This document shows, in pieces, positions 35,466 through 43,860 of a stretch of 64,000 bases of DNA. Position 1 is the first letter of the stretch. Every line of letters begins with the position of its first letter. Origin of the DNA: Salipiger thiooxidans (lineage in GTDB: Bacteria > Pseudomonadota > Alphaproteobacteria > Rhodobacterales > Rhodobacteraceae); the NCBI RefSeq assembly GCF_900102075.1, contig NZ_FNAV01000009.1:186001-250000 (forward strand), read 5' to 3'. The position numbers and the translations under genes are program-made. The notes under the pieces are model-generated. The model was not told the DNA's origin. It made no database searches and was given only the letters and a program-made list of their open reading frames with translations.

Positions 35466-35555
35466 GGAGAGGTGCCGGAGTGGTCGAACGGGGCGGTCTC
35501 GAAAACCGTTGACCCTTCACGGGGTCCCAGGGTTCGAATCCCTGTCTCTCCGCCA
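35466..35555 (+). tRNA. tRNA-Ser (anticodon CGA)
   Basis: The 90-nt gene includes an encoded CCA. The acceptor arms are GGAGAGG at 35466-35472 and TCTCTCC before G-CCA. The anticodon loop reads CT-CGA-AA with a five-base stem (one G-U pair). A long variable arm (GACCCTTCACGGGGTC region) and the GGTTCGAATCC T-arm mark it as class II serine tRNA. It reads UCG codons. Confidence 0.95.
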
Positions 35556-35578
35556 CAAACTCTTCCTGCAAGAGTTTG
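35556..35578 (+). terminator. terminator-like hairpin after tRNA-Ser
   Basis: CAAACTCTT (35556-35564) pairs perfectly with AAGAGTTTG (35570-35578) around CCTGC, starting right after the CCA. There is no long T-run. Confidence 0.65.
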
Positions 35579-35757
35579 AGCAGACCACCGAGGTGCAGAT
35601 CCGACGGGCGATATGGCCCCGAGGCGCACCCGGCCGGGTCCCTCCCCTTGATCCAGTTTCCAGACCACCGACGGTCATTGAAAGTCCCGCGCACTGTACC
35701 ACGGCGCCCGTCCGCGCTAAGCCGCCATGGACGTTCCCGGCCCCGGACCCACGCATC

Positions 35758-37056
35758 ATGGATCTCTTCGACGCCTCCCCCTCCCGCCGCCGGCGCCCGC
35801 TGGCCGACCTGCTGCGCCCCGAGACGCTCGACGACGTGATCGGGCAGAAGGCGCTGGTGGCGCCGGGCTCGCTGTTGCGGCGGCGGATCGCGGCGGACGC
35901 GCTCGGCAGCCTGCTGCTCTACGGTCCGCCCGGCATCGGCAAGACCTCGATCGCGCGCGCCGTCGGGCAGATGCTCGGCAAGGAATTCCGCGTGCTGCAT
36001 GCCGCGGGCGTGCGGGTCTCGGACATCCGCAAGATTGCCGACGAGGCCCGGATCCGCCCCGTGCTGATGTTCGTCGACGAGGTGCACCGCCTGTCGTCCA
36101 CGCAGGCTGATGACCTGCTGACGATCTGCGAGGAAGGCACCGCCGATTTCATCGGCGCCACCACCGAAAATCCCTACCACGCCATCCCCAAGGCGCTGAT
36201 CTCGCGCTCGCAGGTGCTGAAGCTCGAGCCGCTGGCCATCGAGGACATGGAGGAGGTGCTGCGCCGGGGCATGGCCCGCCTCGCCTCGGACGGCATCGAG
36301 GTCGAGATCGCGCCCGAGCACCTGAGGCTGATCGCCGGGCGCTCCGGCGGCGACGCGCGCAAGGCGCTGACCGCGCTGGAAAGCCTCGCGGTCGGCCATG
36401 GCGAGGCCAGGGTGCGGATCACCGATGCGATGATCGAAGAGGTCTACGCCGCGGCACCGGTGAGCTTCGACCGCTCCGGCGACCGGCACTACGACGTGAC
36501 TTCGGCCTTCGTGAAATCCATGCGCGGCTCGGACCCGGACGCGACGCTGCACTGGCTGGCGGTGCTGATCCACGCGGGCGAGGACCCGCGCTACATCGCC
36601 CGGCGCATCATGATCCACGCCTCCGAGGACGTGGGCCTCGCCGACAACACCGCGCTGCAGACGGCGGTCGCGGCGGCGCAGGCGGTCGAGATGATCGGCT
36701 ATCCAGAGGCACAGATCATCCTTGCCCACGCGGCGCTGCACGTGGCGCGGGCGCCGAAATCGGGCTCGGCCTGCCGCGGCATCGGCGCGGCGCTTGCGCA
36801 CGTCCGCAACGCCGAGGATCTCGCGGTGCCGCTGCACCTGCGCGACGCGCATTACGCCGGCGCCGCCAAGCTCGGGCACGTGGGCTACCGCTTTCCGCAC
36901 GACGATCCGCGCGGCTGGGTCGAGCAGAGCTACGCCACGGGCGTCGCGCCCGGGCAATTCTACCAGAGCGATGCGCGACAGGCCGCGAGCTTCGAGAAGC
37001 GCGCCGACGAGTATTGGGAGAGGCTGACCGGCCGCCCGGTGCCGCGCCGGTTCTGA
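35758..37056 (+). CDS. rarA: replication-associated recombination protein A (RarA/MgsA)
   Basis: A 432-residue AAA+ ATPase of the RarA/WRNIP1 family that acts at stalled forks. It opens with MDLFDAS and a PLADLLRPETLDDVIGQ segment. Walker A is GPPGIGKT (56-63), Walker B is LMFVDEVHRL (103-112), and FIGATTENP is sensor 1. The C-terminal tetramerisation part (HWLAVLIHAGEDPRYIARR, GYRFPHD) is complete. The open frame runs upstream through the tRNA, but the ATG at 35758 gives the family N-terminus; its ribosome-binding site is weak. Confidence 0.93.
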   Translation: MDLFDASPSRRRRPLADLLRPETLDDVIGQKALVAPGSLLRRRIAADALGSLLLYGPPGIGKTSIARAVGQMLGKEFRVLHAAGVRVSDIRKIADEARIRPVLMFVDEVHRLSSTQADDLLTICEEGTADFIGATTENPYHAIPKALISRSQVLKLEPLAIEDMEEVLRRGMARLASDGIEVEIAPEHLRLIAGRSGGDARKALTALESLAVGHGEARVRITDAMIEEVYAAAPVSFDRSGDRHYDVTSAFVKSMRGSDPDATLHWLAVLIHAGEDPRYIARRIMIHASEDVGLADNTALQTAVAAAQAVEMIGYPEAQIILAHAALHVARAPKSGSACRGIGAALAHVRNAEDLAVPLHLRDAHYAGAAKLGHVGYRFPHDDPRGWVEQSYATGVAPGQFYQSDARQAASFEKRADEYWERLTGRPVPRRF

Positions 37057-37123
37057 CCACGGGGACCAAACCCGCACGGCTTGTCCCTGCCCCGGCATCG
37101 GGCAATGCTGGCAGCCGGACCAT

Positions 37124-37780
37124 ATGAGTGAAGGTGACGACGTGACGGAGTTCCTGATCGACGGCGACGCGCCCGGGCGCAGCACCGTGCTGCTCGCGCA
37201 TGGCGCCGGGGCGGCGATGGACAGCGGTTTCATGGAGCTTGCCGCCGCAGCGCTCGCCGAGGCCGGCCTGCGGGTGGCGCGGTTCGAGTTTGCCTACATG
37301 GCCGGACGGCGCAGCGGCGGCAGCAAGCGGCCCCCGCCCCGCATCGAGAGCCTGCGCGCAGAATATTTCAAGGCCATCGACGCGCTCGCCACCGAGGGCC
37401 CGCTGATCATCGGCGGCAAGTCGATGGGCGGCCGGGTCGCGAGCCTTGTCGCCGACGAGGCCTTTGCTGCGGGCCGCATCGCGGGGCTCCTCTGCCTCGG
37501 CTACCCGTTCCACCCGACCGGCAAGCCAGAGCGGCTGCGCACAGACCATCTCGAGATGCTCGCGACGCCCGCGCTGATCTGTCAGGGCACCCGCGACCCG
37601 TTCGGCACGCAGGACGAGGTCGCAGGCTATGCGCTGTCGCCGACGATCCAGCTCTGCTGGTTCGAGGACGGCGACCATGACCTGAAGCCGCGCCGCTCCC
37701 GCACCAGCGCCACGCAGGCCGACCACATCGCCGAGGCCGCCCGCACCGCCGCGCGCTGGAGCGCCACGCTCACCACCTGA
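37124..37780 (+). CDS. alpha/beta hydrolase of the KANL3/Tex30-like family
   Basis: A 218-residue hydrolase. The likely triad is Ser100 in GGKSMGGR, Asp158 in GTRDPFG and His185 in DGDHDL; LLAHGAGA at 24-31 is the oxyanion strand. No signal peptide. The substrate is unknown. It lies 67 bp after rarA. A GTG at 37142 behind GAAGGTG is a possible alternative start. Confidence 0.8.
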   Translation: MSEGDDVTEFLIDGDAPGRSTVLLAHGAGAAMDSGFMELAAAALAEAGLRVARFEFAYMAGRRSGGSKRPPPRIESLRAEYFKAIDALATEGPLIIGGKSMGGRVASLVADEAFAAGRIAGLLCLGYPFHPTGKPERLRTDHLEMLATPALICQGTRDPFGTQDEVAGYALSPTIQLCWFEDGDHDLKPRRSRTSATQADHIAEAARTAARWSATLTT

Positions 37781-37917
37781 GGGGGCCGCGCCACCTCTTC
37801 GACCGCGGGAAAGTCACGACATCCCATGCGGTTACCGCGCATCTCGGGGAACCCCGAAGGCGCTTTCCTGGCAGCACCATGGCGCCAGCCGCATGTTTTC
37901 CGGGCTTCCCCAATCGC

Positions 37918-37931
37918 TTGATTCCGATCAA
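37918..37931. promoter_or_regulatory. FNR/FnrL-type box
   Basis: TTGAT-TCCG-ATCAA at 37918-37931 is a perfect match to the FNR-family consensus TTGAT-N4-ATCAA. It lies 106 bp before the SUOX-fold gene. If at -41.5, transcription would start near 37966, leaving a roughly 70-nt leader. Confidence 0.65.
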
Positions 37932-38037
37932 GGTTAAGAGGCGAAATGATGAGTACTGTCTCACCCAATACGCGAAGCGCGGCCAAGCCCGGCCCGCCCG
38001 CCGCTGGGACACCAAGAGACCCGGAAAGGAGAGTTCG

Positions 38038-38559
38038 ATGCGCCATGCCCCTCAACCCCGGTCCCGGCTGTCAGGCCTTGCCCGACTCGCCGCGCCGCTG
38101 CTGCTCGCGACGGTCTGCGCCGGGCCGGTCCTGGCGGAAGACACCTTGCTCGCCATCGAAACCGCCGACGGCACGGTGACCGAGTTCGACCGTGACACCC
38201 TCGAGGCGATGACCTCGCGCGATTTCAGCACCGAAACGCAGTGGACATGGGAAGAGAAGAAGTTCTCCGGCCCGGTGCTGCGCGAGGTGCTCGCCTCGGC
38301 CGGGCTTGAGCACGGGGTCATCGCATTGGTGGCCGACGACGGCTACGAAATGAAGATCGACCTCGACGCGGACGCCGAGTACCTGACCGCCGACTACCCG
38401 ATCATCGCCACCCGCATCGACGACGCGCCCTTCGAGGTCACCGAAAGCGGGCCGCTCTGGGTCATGTTCCCCTATGACAGCCACCCGGAGCTGAACGTCG
38501 AGAAGGTCTATTCGATGTCGATCTGGCAGCTCAAGCGCATCGTCGAAAGCGCCGAGTGA
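38038..38559 (+). CDS. exported SUOX-fold (molybdopterin-oxidoreductase-like) protein
   Basis: A 173-residue secreted protein. A signal peptide ends at about residue 34 (GPVLA, then EDTLL). The FSGPVLREVLASAGL, DYPIIATRIDDAPF and GPLWVMFPYDSHPEL segments fit a short family related to the sulfite-oxidase molybdopterin-binding fold. The usual conserved cofactor Cys is not seen, so it may not bind cofactor. The ATG has AAGGAG 7 nt upstream. A FNR-type box upstream suggests oxygen-dependent expression. Confidence 0.75.
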   Translation: MRHAPQPRSRLSGLARLAAPLLLATVCAGPVLAEDTLLAIETADGTVTEFDRDTLEAMTSRDFSTETQWTWEEKKFSGPVLREVLASAGLEHGVIALVADDGYEMKIDLDADAEYLTADYPIIATRIDDAPFEVTESGPLWVMFPYDSHPELNVEKVYSMSIWQLKRIVESAE

Positions 38560-38775
38560 CGGCCACGGGGCAGGCCCGCGGCCGGCCCTTTCCTCGGTCC
38601 TCGCGCACAACGTGCCATCTTGCCCGGCGCGCCCGGTGGCAGTACCCTTCTAAGTGACTGAAGTTCGGCACTTGGGGGAGAGGCTGACCGGGCAGGTCCG
38701 CCGCGCACCGATAGTCACACCGTTACTCTGACAGTCGCCCAACCCGGGCGCCGCGCGCCCCAGCGAGTAACGACA

Positions 38776-39849
38776 ATGACCGTTCGCAATTTCAGCACCA
38801 CCAAGGGCATCATCCGCTTCGAGGGCTCCGACCGGATGATCTACTGGCGCCGCTTCGCCATGCTGCTCGGACTCGCCGTGGTCATCGCCACCATGGGGCT
38901 CATCCGCGACTCGGGTGCGGTGATCATCGCCGCCATGCTGGTGGCGCCGCTGATGACCCCGATCCTCGGCACCGCCGCCGCCATCGTCACCGGGGACATC
39001 TCGCGCGCCGTGGCGCTTCTGGTGGTCGTCTGGATCGCCGCGCTCGCCAGCATCGGCGTCGCCTGGCTCATCGTCTTCATGACCGACTTCCCGCGCGGCG
39101 TGCTGCTGCCGAACGAGGTGCTGAGCCGCACCGACCCCGGCGCCGAGGACCTGGTCATCGCGCTCGCTGCGGGGCTCGCCGGGGCCTACGTGCAGGTCCA
39201 GAAATCCGAGCTCTCGCTGCTGCCCGGCGCCGCCATCGGCGTGGCGCTGGTGCCGCCCCTCGCGACCGTGGGCATCCTGCTCTATTTCCAGGAGTTCGAT
39301 GGCGCCTACGAGGCGATGCTGCTCTTCGCCACCAACTTCGGGGCGATCATCCTCTCGGCCTGCGCGGTCTATATCGCCACCGGCGCGGGCCGGCTGCTGT
39401 TGCGGTCCGAAAAGCGGCGGATGCGGTTCTCGATGGGGCTCGCGGTGGCGGTGCTCTTCCTCGTGGCGATCTTCGCGCAGCTCTCGACCACGACCTACTA
39501 CCGCTACGCCGAGACCCGCGCGGAATCGGCGCTCGCCAACCGCATCCGCGAATGGGCGCAGGACGTGCCCGTCGAGATCGTGCGCATCGACGTGCGCGCC
39601 CGCGAGCGGACCGCCGAGGTCTGGGCCATCGTCGACCTGCCGGTGGACGCGGCGCTCAGGGTCGCGTCGGCGGCCGAGCAGCTGCCGGCGAAGCTGACCG
39701 TGACGCCATTCCGGCTCGTGGCCCGCGACATTCTCGGGCAGGATTACAAGGTGACGGTGCGCTACCAGCCCCGCTACGCCTGGCAGGTCGATCTGGCGAC
39801 CGACGACGTCGCGCCCGCCCCTTACGTCGACTCCGACCACCTGAACTGA
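38776..39849 (+). CDS. DUF389 / TIGR00341-family membrane protein
   Basis: A 357-residue membrane protein. Residues 25-245 hold about six helices with the family mark DSGAVIIAAMLVAPLMTPILG (shown only in part here) and the LLPGAAIGVALVPPLATVG repeat. The C-terminal ~110 residues are soluble, with a ferredoxin-like pattern. Its function is unknown. It stands alone, 216 bp after the SUOX-fold gene, with only a weak ribosome-binding site. Confidence 0.82.
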   Translation: MTVRNFSTTKGIIRFEGSDRMIYWRRFAMLLGLAVVIATMGLIRDSGAVIIAAMLVAPLMTPILGTAAAIVTGDISRAVALLVVVWIAALASIGVAWLIVFMTDFPRGVLLPNEVLSRTDPGAEDLVIALAAGLAGAYVQVQKSELSLLPGAAIGVALVPPLATVGILLYFQEFDGAYEAMLLFATNFGAIILSACAVYIATGAGRLLLRSEKRRMRFSMGLAVAVLFLVAIFAQLSTTTYYRYAETRAESALANRIREWAQDVPVEIVRIDVRARERTAEVWAIVDLPVDAALRVASAAEQLPAKLTVTPFRLVARDILGQDYKVTVRYQPRYAWQVDLATDDVAPAPYVDSDHLN

Positions 39850-39934
39850 GAGGCCCCGCCCCCGATCTTCGTCTAACTGTGCGCGGTCCCGCGCCCGTGC
39901 TAGACCGTCCCCGCAGCGCCGAAGGAGGACGGCT

Positions 39935-41671
39935 TTGCTAGACAGGGATCATGTGACCGAGATCGACCGGGTTCTGCGCGGACAGGACACCGGACGCGAC
40001 TGGCTGGTATCCGCCAGCTGGCGGCGCTGCGTGGAATCCTACGGGCTCGACCCGACGCGCCCCGACCCCGCCCATATCGTCACCGACGCCGAGTTCCGCG
40101 AACACCGCGAGCAGTCCGAACGGCTGATCGCCACCGCGCGCTCGGGGCTGCAGTCGCTGTTCCGGCAGGTGGCGGGCCAGAACTACGTGCTGCTGCTGAC
40201 CAACGCGCAGGGCGTCTGCGTCGATTTCTTCGGCGACCGCCGGTTCGAGGACGACCTGCGCATGGCCGGGCTCTACCTCGGCTCGCACTGGTCCGAGGAC
40301 CTGGCCGGGACCTGCGGCGTCGGCTCCTGCATCGTCACCGGCGACGCCATCACCATCCATCAGGACGACCATTTCGGCCTCGCGCACATGCCGCTCTCTT
40401 GCACCGCCGCGCCAATCTACGACACGAAGGGCGAGCTCTCGGCGGTGCTCGACATCTCGCTGCTGCGGGCGCCCTCGCCCAAGACCTCGCAGAACCTCGC
40501 CATGAGCCTCGTGACCGCTTCGGTGCGGCGGGTGGAGATGGCGAACCTCATGGCGATGACGCGGCGCGACTGGGTGCTGCGGGTCTCGACCAGCCCCGAG
40601 TTCCTCGAGGTCGACCCCGAGGCCGCGCTGGCGCTCGATGGCTCCGGCCGCATCGTCGGCATGACCACCGGCGCGCGAAGGGCGCTCGACACGGACGGCA
40701 GCGCCAGCCTGATCGGTCGCCGCATCGACGAGCTCATGGAGCTGACCGTCGACGACCTGCCCGACCTGATGCGCGGCCGCCCCACCGAAGAGCGCGTGCT
40801 GCGGCTCAAGGACGGGCGCGGGCTCTTCGGCCACGCCATCGCGCCGCAATCCGCGCGTGCCCCGCGCCGCCAGACCGGAGAACTGCCCGGCGCGCTCGGC
40901 AGCTTCGCGGGCCCCGACCCGGCGCTGCAGCGGCTGCTGACGCAGGCCGGTCGGCTTGCGGTCACGCAATTGCCGCTGCTCATCGCGGGCGAGACCGGCA
41001 CCGGCAAGCACCGGCTGGCGCGCGCGATCCACCTCTGCGGGCCACAGGGGCGCGCCTTCCACGCGCTGCGCTGCACCGCGCTGCCCGAGGCCGGCAGCCT
41101 TGCCGAGCTCGCCCCCGGCACGCTGTTCCTGAACGGCGCCGAGGACCTTGCGCCACAGGCGCAGGACGCGCTGCTCGCGCTGCTCGACCGGCGCAGCGAC
41201 CTGAGGGTGATCGCCTCGACCCGGGGCGATCCGGGCACGCTGACGGCGGCGCTGCGCGAGGATCTCTACTACCGCCTCGCAGGTGCCACGCTGAGCCTGC
41301 CGCCGCTGCGCCACCGTGCGGATTTCGACTGGCTGCTCGACCGGCTGCTGCGCCGGCGCTCGGCGGACGGGCCGCAGCTTTCGACCGCCGCCAAGGCCGA
41401 GCTCAAGGCCCGCAGCTGGCCGGGCAACATCCGCGAGCTGGAGCGTGCGCTCGACGTCGCGGTGACGCTGGCCGAGGGCCCTGTGATCGACCTCCCCGAC
41501 CTGCCCCGCGCCCCGGCCGCGGCGCTGCCCGCACCGCCGCCCGAGGCCGATCTCGAAGCCACGCTCATCGCCTGCGGCTGGAACATGTCGCAGGTGGCAC
41601 GTCGGCTGGGCGTCAACCGCTCGACGGTGCTACGGCGGGTGCGCAAGGCGGGGCTGACGCCGCCGGAATGA
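39935..41671 (+). CDS. AcoR-like GAF-AAA-Fis regulator lacking the GAFTGA loop
   Basis: A 578-residue regulator. A GAF-type sensor covers about 50-200, a degenerate AAA+ domain has Walker A GETGTGKH (352-359), and a Fis-type HTH lies at 541-575 (MSQVARRLGVNRSTVLRRVR). The region between CTALPEAG and GTLFLN is shortened, so the sigma-54-contacting GAFTGA loop is absent, and Walker B is GTLFLNGAED instead of GTLFLDEI. It probably acts with sigma-70. The TTG start has AAGGAGG 6 nt upstream. It lies just upstream of the monooxygenase gene, its likely target. Confidence 0.88.
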   Translation: MLDRDHVTEIDRVLRGQDTGRDWLVSASWRRCVESYGLDPTRPDPAHIVTDAEFREHREQSERLIATARSGLQSLFRQVAGQNYVLLLTNAQGVCVDFFGDRRFEDDLRMAGLYLGSHWSEDLAGTCGVGSCIVTGDAITIHQDDHFGLAHMPLSCTAAPIYDTKGELSAVLDISLLRAPSPKTSQNLAMSLVTASVRRVEMANLMAMTRRDWVLRVSTSPEFLEVDPEAALALDGSGRIVGMTTGARRALDTDGSASLIGRRIDELMELTVDDLPDLMRGRPTEERVLRLKDGRGLFGHAIAPQSARAPRRQTGELPGALGSFAGPDPALQRLLTQAGRLAVTQLPLLIAGETGTGKHRLARAIHLCGPQGRAFHALRCTALPEAGSLAELAPGTLFLNGAEDLAPQAQDALLALLDRRSDLRVIASTRGDPGTLTAALREDLYYRLAGATLSLPPLRHRADFDWLLDRLLRRRSADGPQLSTAAKAELKARSWPGNIRELERALDVAVTLAEGPVIDLPDLPRAPAAALPAPPPEADLEATLIACGWNMSQVARRLGVNRSTVLRRVRKAGLTPPE

Positions 41672-41804
41672 CACCGCCTAACGGACATCGAGGGATTGCG
41701 CTCGCCTGGCTGATCCCGTCGCTCTGACCGTTTCGGGCAAGCGAACCCAAACTGCCCCCCAACTCACCCATCCCGGTCCGCCGCCACCACACCCGTTGCC
41801 CGCC

Positions 41805-41831
41805 TGTTGCGCCGCTGTTGCGCACGCAACG
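41805..41831. promoter_or_regulatory. TGTTGCG repeat operator upstream of the monooxygenase
   Basis: TGTTGCG at 41805 and 41816 are direct repeats 11 bp apart, and the second forms the palindrome GTTGCG-CA-CGCAAC (41817-41830). No -24/-12 sigma-54 promoter was found between here and 41958. It is a good candidate site for the AcoR-like protein. Confidence 0.5.
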
Positions 41832-41957
41832 ACGGGCGGCCCGGGGGTCGCTTTTTCATGACGCGCCGCCGGAAAACCATGGCCGGGACGCCCCGGTCTC
41901 TGCCAGCCTCATCGGTGGAGGAATTCCAAGACGCAAAGACCAAGGGAGGAGACCCCA

Positions 41958-43757
41958 ATGCTAGACTCGACACTTGCCGACCAGACGCAGGCCTTTCTCG
42001 ACAGCTTCGAAGAGGCGCTCGCGCAAGGCGATATCGACGCCGCCGCCGAGATGTTTCTCGAAGTCTGCTACTGGCGCGATCTCGTCGCCTTCACCTGGAA
42101 CCTGAAGACGGTCGAGGGCCGTGACCAGGTCCGCGACATGCTGACCCACCAGCTTGCCACCACCAAGCCCCGCAACTGGCAGATCGCCGAGGGCGAGATC
42201 CCCTCGGAGGCCGACGGCGTCACCACCACGTGGATCAGCTTCGAGACCGACCTCGCACGCGGCTACGGCCTGCTGCGGCTCAAGGACGGCAAGATCTGGA
42301 CCCTGCTCACCACAATGCAGGAGCTGAAGGGCTTCGAGGAGCCCAAGGGCTTTGCCCGTCCGCTCGGCGCCAAGCACGGCGCCGGCAAGAACCGCGAGAG
42401 CTGGAAGGAGGCGCGCGAGCGCGAGGAGGCCGAGCTCGGCTACAAGACCCAGCCCTACTGCCTGATCATCGGCGGCGGTCAGGGCGGCATCGCGCTGGGG
42501 GCGCGGCTGCGCCAGCTCGGCGTGCCCACCATCATCGTCGAGCGCAACGACCGTCCCGGCGACAGCTGGCGCAAGCGCTACAAGTCGCTCTGCCTGCATG
42601 ACCCGGTGTGGTACGACCACCTGCCCTACATCAAGTTCCCCGACAATTGGCCGGTCTTCGCGCCCAAGGACAAGATCGGCGACTGGCTCGAGTTCTACAC
42701 CAAGGTGATGGAGCTGAACTACTGGACCCGCACCTCGGCCAAGTCCGCGACCTATGACGAAGAGAAGAAGGAGTGGACCGTCGTCGTCGACCGTGATGGC
42801 GAGGAGGTGGTGCTGAAGCCGAAGCAGCTCGTGATGGCGACGGGCATGTCCGGCAAGCCCCGGATCCCCGACTTCCCCGGGATGGACACGTTCAAGGGCG
42901 AGCAGCACCATTCCTCGCAGCACCCCGGCCCCGATGCCTATGCCGGCAAGAAGGTGGTCGTGGTGGGCTCGAACAACTCGGCCCACGACATCTGCGCCGC
43001 GCTCTGGGAGCATGACGCCGACGTCACCATGCTGCAGCGCTCCTCCACCCATATCGTGCGGTCCGACACGCTGATGGATATCGGCCTTGGCGCGCTCTAC
43101 TCCGAGAAGGCGGTGCAGAGCGGCATGACCACCGAGAAGGCGGATCTCGTCTTCGCCTCGCTGCCCTACAAGATCATGCACGAGTTCCAGATCCCGCTCT
43201 ATGACCAGATGAAGGAGGTCGACAAGACGTTCTACGACGGGCTCGAGAAGGCCGGGTTCTGGCTCGACTGGGGCGACGACGGCTCGGGGCTGTTCATGAA
43301 GTACCTGCGCCGCGGGTCGGGCTATTACATCGACGTGGGCGCGAGCCAGCTGATCATCGACGGCGAGGTCAAACTGAAGCGCGGTCAGGTCGAGGCGCTG
43401 GACGAAACCGGCGTGATCCTGAGCGACGGCACCCATCTCGACGCGGATCTCGTGGTCTACGCCACCGGCTACAACTCGATGAACGGCTGGGTGGCCGATC
43501 TCATGGGGCAGGAGATGGCCGACAAGGTAGGCAAGGTCTGGGGTCTCGGCTCGGACACCACCAAGGACCCCGGCCCTTGGGAAGGCGAGCAGCGCAACAT
43601 GTGGAAGCCGACCCAGCAGGAGAACCTGTGGTTCCACGGCGGCAACCTGCACCAGTCGCGGCACTACTCGTCCTACCTGGCGCTGCAGCTCAAGGCCCGG
43701 ATGGAGGGCCTGCCGACACCGGTCTACGGCAAGCAGGAGGTGCATCACCTCGGCTGA
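41958..43757 (+). CDS. flavin-containing monooxygenase with N-terminal NTF2-like domain
   Basis: A 599-residue two-domain oxidoreductase. Residues 8-125 look like a SnoaL/NTF2 fold. From 165 on is the FMO part: FAD loop GGGQGG (172-177), FMO-type signature FKGEQHHSSQH (312-322), NADPH loop GSNNSA (337-342) and VYATGYNS near 500. It should oxidise a soft nucleophile or an oxo acid with O2 and NADPH; the substrate is unknown. The ATG has GGGAGGA 7 nt upstream. It is convergent with the aminotransferase operon. Confidence 0.9.
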   Translation: MLDSTLADQTQAFLDSFEEALAQGDIDAAAEMFLEVCYWRDLVAFTWNLKTVEGRDQVRDMLTHQLATTKPRNWQIAEGEIPSEADGVTTTWISFETDLARGYGLLRLKDGKIWTLLTTMQELKGFEEPKGFARPLGAKHGAGKNRESWKEAREREEAELGYKTQPYCLIIGGGQGGIALGARLRQLGVPTIIVERNDRPGDSWRKRYKSLCLHDPVWYDHLPYIKFPDNWPVFAPKDKIGDWLEFYTKVMELNYWTRTSAKSATYDEEKKEWTVVVDRDGEEVVLKPKQLVMATGMSGKPRIPDFPGMDTFKGEQHHSSQHPGPDAYAGKKVVVVGSNNSAHDICAALWEHDADVTMLQRSSTHIVRSDTLMDIGLGALYSEKAVQSGMTTEKADLVFASLPYKIMHEFQIPLYDQMKEVDKTFYDGLEKAGFWLDWGDDGSGLFMKYLRRGSGYYIDVGASQLIIDGEVKLKRGQVEALDETGVILSDGTHLDADLVVYATGYNSMNGWVADLMGQEMADKVGKVWGLGSDTTKDPGPWEGEQRNMWKPTQQENLWFHGGNLHQSRHYSSYLALQLKARMEGLPTPVYGKQEVHHLG

Positions 43758-43811
43758 GCCGACCGGTCTCTCCCGGGCGCCCCGGTTCGTGCTCCCTCCA
43801 GGCGGCGCCCG

Positions 43812-43843
43812 CGCCCGCCGGTCTTCGGATCGGCGGGCGGTTT
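43812..43843. terminator. bidirectional terminator with UUCG tetraloop
   Basis: CGCCCGCCGGTC (43812-43823) and GATCGGCGGGCG (43828-43839) form a 12-position stem (one G-U) closed by a C-TTCG-G tetraloop, then TTTCG. It serves the convergent monooxygenase and aminotransferase genes. Confidence 0.75.
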
Positions 43844-43860
43844 CGTGTTGCGGGCGTAGC

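Noticed and set aside
35441-35668. Minus-strand frame with GETGIRTLGPREGSTVFETAPF
   Set aside because: This is the translated antisense of tRNA-Ser, a well-known false gene.
34420-35757. Plus-strand N-terminal extension of RarA by about 446 residues
   Set aside because: It crosses tRNA-Ser and the antisense of the DUF2059 gene; RarA has its normal length from 35758.
41672-41957. Sigma-54 promoter before the monooxygenase
   Set aside because: No TGGCAC-N5-TTGC-like sequence was found, and the adjacent regulator lacks GAFTGA.
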